Source of the DNA: Hofstenia miamia
Lineage: Eukaryota > Xenacoelomorpha > Acoela
NCBI GenBank assembly: GCA_004352715.1
Contig: SCFE01000120.1
Coordinates: forward strand, 1,248,665 to 1,312,664
Length of the DNA: 64,000 nt
Direction of reading: 5' to 3'
The notes below the pieces were generated by a model. The model was not told where the DNA came from. It searched no databases and worked only from the letters and a program-made list of their open reading frames with translations. The first letter of the stretch is position 1, and every line of letters starts with the position of its first letter. This document shows positions 56,707-64,000 of the stretch, one piece after another. A program made the position numbers and the translations under genes.

Positions 56707-57480
56707 CTAGTTATGGACTAACTTTATCACCTGTGTTCATTTACTTTTTTATGTTCATAACAGAAATAATTTTTAAATCTACCATACTTTTAGATGTTTA
56801 AATTATAATTCATAATTGCCAAAATTTTTAGTGAATTGTTAAGAAATATAAACAAACTTATTTCATATATAATCAAAGTTGCTTTAGTTTAAAATTATGA
56901 TGTTGACTGACATGCCAATGCATGAATGCAACTGGTTGGCAGTTTATTGTTGTAGTTTAGACCATGAATTGTTGGCCTTGGGTCTCTACATCTTTGTATA
57001 CCCTTAAATGTATACTGTGTAGACAGTTTAATCAACTGCTGTTATAAATAAATAACTGATGAAATTTTAATGCTTTGCATAAATGTATGAGTGTAATTGT
57101 TTAATACATTTGNCTAGTTATGGACTAGTGTTATCACCTGTGTTCATTTACTTTTTTATGTTCATACCAGAAATAATTTTTAAATCTACCATACTTATAG
57201 ATGTTTAAATTATAATTCATAATTGCCATAATTTTGAGCGAATTGTTATGAAATATAAGCAAGCTTATTTGATATATAATCAATGTTGCCTTAGTTAGAA
57301 ATTATAATGTTGATTGCTGTAGTTTTAGACCATGACTTGTTGTTCTTGGGTCTCTACAGCTCTGTGTACACTCAAATGTATACTTTGTAGGCAGTTTAAT
57401 CAACTGCTGTTATAAATAAATAACTGATGAAATTTTAATGCTTTGCATAAATGTATGAGTGTAATTGTTTAATACATTTG
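56707..57480. repeat. diverged duplicated block joined by a single N
   Basis: 56707-57112 and 57114-57480 align with scattered substitutions and a 40-odd-bp deletion in copy 2 (the tract around 56910-56950). The N at 57113 separates them. Divergence is greater than at the other single-N joins, so two haplotypes placed in series is the likely explanation. Confidence 0.8.
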
Positions 57481-57669
57481 ATATACTCTAAAAAATTCAT
57501 TTAGCCCAAATTTGGAAAGTTTGCCAATTATTTGGCAAATAATTGGAAAGTTTGCATAATTTTTGGAAAATTTGGCAATTATTTGCCAAATATTTGGAAT
57601 CCATTTGCAAATCTTATCCAAATATTTGGCACTAAATTGCCAAATTTTCCAAACTGATTTACTAGGGAT

Positions 57670-59715
57670 GCAATAAATTACCATTTTAAAACTCCAATTT
57701 TACAAATGCTCTGTTTTTTAAGTGTCGAGTGCTTATAAAATTTAAATTCAGCACGATTTAGGAAGTTTGTTGACTGTTGATATTGAGTTATAAAGTGGAA
57801 ATAAGTTTTGCAATGAAGGTAAAAATTAATAAATTAGCTTAAGAAGCACGTAGCAATCTGGTCAACAGTGTTTAAAAAATTGTTTTTCTGAGAATGTAAT
57901 TGCATATTGAATATTTATAGGGTTTTATCAAAAATTCATAGAGTTAGAGCATTTGATATTATATTTTCACTAATATAATTAACTTATTCGAGACAGCAGA
58001 CGAGTTTAAGATCCGTACAGACAATATTCGCAAATAGAATTCTGAATTGTGGAAATGGGCATTGGATTTTATAATTTGAAAAAGTATACATTTCTTGACC
58101 TGCTGTTAAAGAGCTATTAACATAATAATTATGTAATGAATTATAGACCAGTTTTTGTAACTATAGTGACAATTTACATTAAATTTGATAAGTAATTATG
58201 TATTGATCTCTAAGTGTAATTCGAATCCAATCAAATAGGCTTAAAAGCCCAAATATTATCAATCTATGTGGAAGCACCAATGAATCTCAAACATATATAT
58301 ATGCCAAAATAACGAATATGTAATCTAAAAGCATAAAGTTACTACAAATACAACAATTCAATTCAAGTTTGCATTCTCTCTCGCAAGTCTATTAATTGTA
58401 CCAGTATAAACAAAAATATTTACAGGGAAATGTTCATTTTTTACAAGTAATAACACAATGTAAACAACGCTTATTCTCGCATTGAATGCACAAACCTTTT
58501 ACATTTTGGTTAAAATTAGACAACTTGCTTAGTTTAGTACAAATTTCCCGTCATTAAATTTTGAAAGGTCGTGTATCTAATACTCTGAAGTTATGAATTA
58601 TTCCAGTGATGATGTTAATTTACGAATACGAAGTATACTTGCATATATTATTAGTAAGGCAAACAAATGTAGCCTATAAAATTCTAAAATGTAACCTAAT
58701 GATATCGAAAAGTGCATTTATGTATCGAAATACGTAGACTTTCTTGTTTAATTGTAAAAATACAACTGCAGTCCTGAGTAAGGAGCAACAATTATTCTGC
58801 AGTCAGGAAAAAATATCCAAGCTCTGGACAAAAGGTTTTCCAGGAAGGAACAACTGATTTTGGATTGCATTTCTGCAAATGTTAATCCACGAATGAGAAA
58901 CGTTTTCTGATCCATATGAGTTAATATTGCATCTTAGAACAAAAATATAATGAATGTCTTAGCTAAAAATTTTTTACCTAAACAACCAAAACAACACAAA
59001 ATTTGATTATTGTGGTAAAATAAAAAATCCATGTCAAGTGGTTTTATACGATGCTTCACACACGCTAATTAAAAAACAAAAAGGGACTATACTAGCACTT
59101 GTTTGTACAAATTATTACCATATTTTCATTATTACCAGTAGTAGTGAAAAGTTTGAAAGAGCCAATAAAATTGGGCTTTTGAAGCAAATACTTTTTAAAT
59201 CATAGAATACAATTAATGAATGATTTTCGAATTGGAATAGACCTTTAATTATACTAATGTGATATTTTATTCAAGCACCTTTAGATGAAAATCCGATGGA
59301 AAATATGCATTTAAAAATTTTTTTTATAAATTTGAATACATGTAGGATACATATATTTAAGAAATTCCGTCTAATAATTAGTTTCAATAAAACATCGTTT
59401 AATATATTTCACTAATATTTAAAATTTTTGGTCATTATTACTGCAGATTTATTAAAAAATTAAGCTTATATATTTAAAAGATTTTATAAAGTTTAAGAAA
59501 ATGCTATTATAAAAGAAGGTCCTCTCCTTGGTTTAGAGCATGGTTTTAATAAAATTTTTTAATATGATTTGATGTAATTTAAATTAGGTTGATCTACATA
59601 AAGCTATTTTCAGAGATGCATTTTTTTCAACTTTTATGTAAAAGTTTAGATCAGTAATTCGTAAACAACATTTCAATCACATTTATTTAGTTTGCCTTTC
59701 GTTTGTATACATTGG
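57670..59715. other. AT-rich DNA, no recognised gene
   Basis: No coherent coding or repeat ends recognised. Confidence 0.35.
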
Positions 59716-59719
59716 GAAT

Positions 59720-60664
59720 ATGTTACACTAAGATTGTAATTCGTGAAATCCCTAAAATTCAGTGAATTTGTGAAATTGGTATTTCACTTACCTAACTTCA
59801 TAAAAACATTCAAATACCTGGATACTTCATGTATTTATTGGAAAAATACCGTTCTGATCATAAATATTGGCACACTCATCTTCACAATTTATTTCTGCAA
59901 GATTGACACAATAACTTTGATTTTTAGCACTAGGCTCGAGTTTGGAATTTTGAATTCAAATTTTTATGTAATATTTCATCAGAAATTTAGTTTTCTTCCA
60001 GTTCCCCTGTAAAGGGGCACCCTAAAAAAACTATCTCCTTAAATATACATGGTATTTAAATTATAGTGAAAAAATCGAATTCAGCTTCAAAAAATTTGTT
60101 TATTCTAAATTTTTTGTAAGAATTCATTCAGAGATTTTGAATTATTAAGAGTGCAATTTTGTGAAAATCCTATTACATTTGCAAATTTTAATGAAAACTT
60201 AATCCATGTAATGGGATTTTAGCAAAATTGGATAAGTAATATCTTTGAGACAACTGAATACATTTATGCAAATCATATAGAATAAAGTAAATTTTTCACG
60301 CTGAACTCGATTTTTCCACTATAACTTACATAGCATGTATATTTAAGGATATAGTTTTTAGGGTGACCTTTTATGAGGGAATAGGAGGAAAACTAAATTT
60401 CTCATTAAAATATTACATAAAAATTTGAATTCAAAATGCCAAACTTTAGCCTAGTGCTAAAAATCAAAGTTATTGTGTCAATCATTGCAGAAATAAATTG
60501 TGAAGATGAGTGTGCCAATATTTAAGAGCAGGACTGTACTTAAACTAAACCTAATCCCAACTCCTCAAACTTAGTTGTTTTATGAAGTTTTTAAGTGAAA
60601 TGATAATTCACTAAAATTTTAGAGATTTCACGAAATTGCTAATTACACAATCATATTGTAACAT
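59720..60664. repeat. 945-bp near-complete inverted repeat (foldback element)
   Basis: The left arm 59720-60182 pairs with the right arm 60206-60664, leaving about 20 bp between. Ends are ATGTTACA and TGTAACAT. Landmarks matched on opposite strands include TCGTGAAATC, CTTCATAAAA, CACACTCATCTTCACAATTT, TTTGATTTTTAGCACTAGGC, TGAATTCAAATTTTTATGTA, CTCCTTAAATATACATG and TTTATTCTA. Arms differ at perhaps one base in five. The 89-codon plus-strand ORF in the left arm is not conserved in the right arm and is probably spurious. Such an element would transcribe into a long hairpin RNA. Confidence 0.85.
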
Positions 60665-61258
60665 GCATATTTAGACAATCTAAAATACAAATTACGGTAA
60701 ACTACGCTGCAAAGTTTTATGCACAACAAACAAAAGTAAAACGAAAATCAATAACTAAACTTCGAATAACCGAAATTTTAATGAGTAGATAGTAGTTTGT
60801 TTAGTGATTTTTTAAAACGTTATTCATTTCGAATATTTACAAAAAGTTTATTCCAAATGTTACAACACGTAGCTTTGCATCAATACTTCCAAAATGGTTG
60901 CATACATGAATGTTATTTATACGGATGTTTGATCATTTTGTTGTATGCATATTTTAACTTTGATTGCGTGTCTTAAAGCTTTTATCAATTTAACAAATTC
61001 AGTAGAGCAAAACATTGAACGTTTTTAGAGAGATTGAAGTTTGTTCTTCCACAAAAAGATTGTGACGATTGTGGGGTTTAGAAATCATTCGGCACTTATA
61101 TTTTTTCTTGTAATTCCCTGAATATGAAAGGTAAGAAGTGTGTACGATGAAGCACTGAAAATTAGGGTTTTATACAGAAGTGTGCACAACATTTTCTGAC
61201 GTGAGAAATGTCACTCGTGACATACGTATAGTATGTATGATACTATACATGCTATGCT

Positions 61259-61282
61259 ATATATATATATATATATATATTT
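61259..61282. repeat. (TA)n microsatellite
   Basis: TA tract directly left of the GGCGCTAAGTA element. Confidence 0.9.
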
Positions 61283-61905
61283 ATACGGGCGCTAAGTATA
61301 AATCACCAAATATATACGGGCGCTCTGGTAAAGGTTCTCAAATATATATGGGCGCTAAATATATAGGGGGCGCTACGTATTATTTTGAAACAAGATTGGA
61401 CCCTACGTATGTTTTTTCCAAATGTTGACATCAGAAATGGCTTAAGCACGTAGTTTACTGACTGATAAAAAAAGCTGGCCAAAACCGCACATATTTCGGC
61501 TGAAATCTGAATTTTTGACATGGCCGGAAGCGGACCTCATTTTCACTGGGAAGAACTGCCAATATTGACCTGAAAATAATATCAGATATTAAACAACGCC
61601 CACATTTTTTGAAAATGTAAAAATTATTTCCAAAACACATTCAGAACTGTTGAAATGCCAATAAATCCAATTTTTTCAACAATATTTTTCATTTTTTTCA
61701 TTTTTTATATATTTTTTGAGAATTGCTTCCCTTGAGCCCAAATTTAGTGTGTAGCTATTAAATGAAGCCTAAAGCTATCACACATACTCAATTTGTGATT
61801 TTTTTGACGTTAACAGGCCGAACTGCATGCAGGTGCTAAGTATGGGGAAAATCGCTGTTCGCGGGCGCTTAGTATAAAACCCATAGTACTTAGCGCCTTT
61901 AAAAA
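61283..61905. mobile_element. miniature element with GGCGCTAAGTA inverted ends
   Basis: Left TACGGGCGCTAAGTATAAAT and right reverse complement TTTAAAGGCGCTAAGTACTA. Further GGGCGCT words occur at 61318, 61350 and 61369 on the left and 61818-61870 on the right, so subterminal words are repeated as in the other families here. It sits between two (TA)n tracts. No coding sequence recognised. Confidence 0.6.
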
Positions 61906-61913
61906 TATATACA

Positions 61914-62117
61914 AATATATATATATATATATATATATATNNNNNNNNNNNNNNNNNNNNNNNNNNNNNNNNNNNNNNNNNNNNNNNNNNNNNNNNNNNN
62001 NNNNNNNNNNNNNNNNNNNNNNNNNNNNNNNNNNNNNNNNNNNNNNNNNNNNNNNNNNNNNNNNNNNNNNNNNNNNNNNNNNNNNNNNNNNNNNNNNNNN
62101 NNNNNNNNNNNNNNNNN

Positions 62118-62154
<37 letters not shown>

Positions 62155-62190
62155 TAGATAGATAAATAGATAGATAGATAGATAGATACA
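61914..62190. repeat. (TA)n then (GATA)n microsatellite with a 177-bp gap
   Basis: TA tract, N bases 61941-62117, TA tract and about nine GATA/TAGA units to 62188. Confidence 0.9.
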
Positions 62191-62950
62191 TGGATGTTTT
62201 ACATTTACTGTGTAACTACAAAATATATTTGTTCACAGCATACTTATATCACTTTAGAAATTTTTATTTATTCTTTAAATAAAGTGTTATCGAAGATTGA
62301 AATAGAAGAGAGTGGATTTAATGCTTTAATTGGCAGACGAAAATAGAAGTTAAGTGTGAATTAATCAAATGCACTTCCATGCTTTTCCATGCGCCGTCAA
62401 CATAAAAAGATAAAATTCCTGTTGACACTCCGCTTATCAGCGTACTCACACCAGAAATTAGTTGTAAATAACTCTTTGATGTTGAAAGCGAAACTGGAAG
62501 ATTGGAAACTCAAATTCAAAATAATCTATCGAATGTTTAATCAATTGCCGTAAATTATTGTATTTAAGTACCCTATCTATATACGCATTTGTTGAGATTT
62601 AGAAGTTTAACATTGCTTGTAGCTCATTCATTACACAAGTTCATAATTTATTAAAGTTCCCAAATATAATTTTAAATATTAAGTTTGCCAAAATACCATT
62701 TTCAATCTCAGTAAATCATTCCAATTTTAAAACTTCAAACGTGATTTTAAAATATGTATGATCATTGCCTAAAAGCTATATCAAAGTTTGAATTTTGAAT
62801 TTGTATGAAATTTCTAAAATGTGTCCATAAAAATGATTCTATTAAATGTAAACAAAATGTTCTAATTGTTATCAATTAATTAACATATTTCTACTGCACC
62901 ATTTTCACAATGAATTAAAACAGTTGCTTCCATCAATTTATAAAAAATCA
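62191..62950. other. AT-rich DNA, no recognised gene
   Basis: No coherent coding or repeat ends recognised. Confidence 0.35.
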
Positions 62951-62952
62951 AT

Positions 62953-63520
62953 TATATATATATATATANNNNNNNNNNNNNNNNNNNNNNNNNNNNNNNN
63001 NNNNNNNNNNNNNNNNNNNNNNNNNNNNNNNNNNNNNNNNNNNNNNNNNNNNNNNNNNNNNNNNNNNNNNNNNNNNNNNNNNNNNNNNNNNNNNNNNNNN
63101 NNNNNNNNNNNNNNNNNNNNNNNNNNNNNNNNNNNNNNNNNNNNNNNNNNNNNNNNNNNNNNNNNNNNNNNNNNNNNNNNNNNNNNNNNNNNNNNNNNNN
63201 NNNNNNNNNNNNNNNNNNNNNNNNNNNNNNNNNNNNNNNNNNNNNNNNNNNNNNNNNNNNNNNNNNNNNNNNNNNNNNNNNNNNNNNNNNNNNNNNNNNN
63301 NNNNNNNNNNNNNNNNNNNNNNNNNNNNNNNNNNNNNNNNNNNNNNNNNNNNNNNNNNNNNNNNNNNNNNNNNNNNNNNNNNNNNNNNNNNNNNNNNNNN
63401 NNNNNNNNNNNNNNNNNNNNNNNNNNNNNNNNNNNNNNNNNNNNNNNNNNNNNNNNNNNNNNNNNNNNNNNNNNNNNNNNNNNNNNNNNNNNNNNNNNNN
63501 NNNNNNNNNNNNNNNNNNNN
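62953..63520. repeat. (TA)n tract with a 552-bp gap
   Basis: N bases 62969-63520 start inside a TA tract. Confidence 0.9.
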
Positions 63521-63663
63521 GGTGAGCATAATTTCAATAATGTTTTTCTCAAAAACATAAATTTAATTAATAAAATATTGAAAAAGTCAACATAAGGAAT
63601 GTAAATTGTATTAGAAATGTTGTTGAAAATGTTTAAATTCTTTACAGCAGCAAGAAAAACTTT

Positions 63664-63740
63664 ATATATATATATATAAATCGATTAGCAAAATAAATAT
63701 AATGTAGACGTTTTGGTTCCATTTCTAAAGTCTTGTATAT
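63664..63740 (-). ncRNA. decayed PLE terminus beside a (TA)n tract
   Basis: Minus strand reads CAAGACTTTAGAAATGGAAC then CAAAACGTCTACATTATA. The ACGU palindrome and flanking UAC/GUA pairing remain, but CUGAUGA is not present. It resembles PLE-type terminal sequences but not a working hammerhead. Confidence 0.25.
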
Positions 63741-64000
63741 ATTTAGAAATTTAAGGAAGCATGACTAAGTGATATGATAATGATGCTTTTATCAAATATT
63801 ACAAGTTGTGTCAAGAAATGCAAATGGGTATATGGGAATAGATGGACAGAAGATTGCAAGGCTTTTTAATAAAATGTAATTCCTTTATCCGGCTAAATTA
63901 CTCTTTCCACCTCCTTCCTTTATACCGAAATACAACAAAGAATGTATAAAATTTTGCAAAGTATAGAATTGAAAGCATAAATCTTTACCTAAAATAGGCT

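Larger units (their letters stand above)
56191..57669. mobile_element. TIR element with palindromic TTTGGCAAATATTTGCC words
   Basis: Left end ATCCCTAGTAAATACGTTTG continues GAAAATTTGGCAAATATTTG; the right end is the reverse complement of ATCCCTAGTAAATCAGTTTG followed by GAAAATTTGGCAA. The words TTTGGCAAAT, TTTGCCAAATATTTGG and CCAAATATTTGACAAAT are densely repeated at both ends (56205-56250, 57520-57655). A 53-N gap in a (TA)n tract and a second, nested element of the same family (56378-56520) lie inside. The middle contains a duplicated block split by an N at 57113. Non-coding; translated repeats give misleading KIWQxxAKYL peptides. Confidence 0.65.

Noticed and set aside
56163-57684. Peptide repeats KIWQIFAKYLDK and similar on both strands
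   Set aside because: They are translations of the TTTGGCAAATATTTG palindromic word, not protein repeats.
59743-60012. 89-codon plus-strand ORF
   Set aside because: It lies in the left arm of the foldback, is AT-driven in composition and is not conserved in the right arm.
1-64000. CRISPR arrays, operons, riboswitches and tRNA/rRNA genes
   Set aside because: The window is eukaryotic. No direct-repeat/spacer array was seen, and no segment with convincing A- and B-box plus cloverleaf was found by eye; a tRNAscan-SE run would be decisive.

Overview
This is an AT-rich, repeat-dominated stretch of an invertebrate animal genome from a gapped draft assembly. The evidence for an animal is a degenerate P-element/THAP9-like transposase, Tc1/mariner relatives, several lineages of non-LTR retrotransposon, Penelope-like elements (PLEs) with GIY-YIG endonucleases, an LDL-receptor-class-A-like exon with splice-site-like ends, and a small signal-peptide plus single-pass membrane protein. 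I cannot name the species. Host coding content is very low: one convincing intact host gene (54.9-55.3 kb, minus any introns I cannot see) and one likely exon (3.5 kb).

Layout. 0-1 kb: the 3' end of a minus-strand PLE (GIY-YIG tail plus a hammerhead-ribozyme-like motif) beside a (TA)n array and a gap. 2.2-2.6 kb: one copy of a dispersed repeat that recurs at 12 and 45 kb. 3.5 kb: LDLa-like exon. 5.8-8.7 kb: two hAT-type miniature elements with 8-bp target duplications and a LINE N-terminal ORF remnant, here falsely duplicated. 9.1-11.8 kb: a 1346-bp block present twice in tandem, separated by one N. 12.6-14.4 kb: a PLE GIY-YIG end bounded by two inverted hammerhead-like termini around a 1-kb gap. 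14.4-22 kb: mostly unrecognised AT-rich DNA, a LINE C-terminus, decayed PLE ends and two 1-kb gaps. 22-24.5 kb: a mariner-family transposase relic nested in word-repeat miniature elements. 28.1-30 kb: a hAT miniature element followed by a second TIR-type element. 31-32.5 kb: P-element-like and LINE reverse transcriptase relics. 36-37.7 kb: PLE reverse transcriptase with all catalytic motifs readable but broken frames. 39-42.6 kb: LINE and transposase relics with a 188-bp miniature element inside. 46.3 kb: GAGCC-word miniature element. 50.5-52.1 kb: two Tc1/mariner-family relics. 54.4-55.8 kb: the membrane-protein gene. 56.2-57.7 kb: a palindromic-word TIR element. 59.7-60.7 kb: a 945-bp near-complete inverted repeat. 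61.3-61.9 kb: a GGCGCTAAGTA-ended element. 62-64 kb: microsatellites, gap and a decayed PLE end.

Three themes stand out. First, PLE termini here carry hammerhead-like cores whose stem III is a short palindrome (AGUACU, ACGU), the arrangement expected of ribozymes that work as dimers. Second, at least five miniature-element families carry a family-specific short GC-rich word repeated in their subterminal regions; three have clear 8-bp target duplications. Third, single-N junctions each separate two near-identical blocks, so these duplications look like assembly or haplotype artefacts. All homology calls are from reading translations by eye, without database searches.
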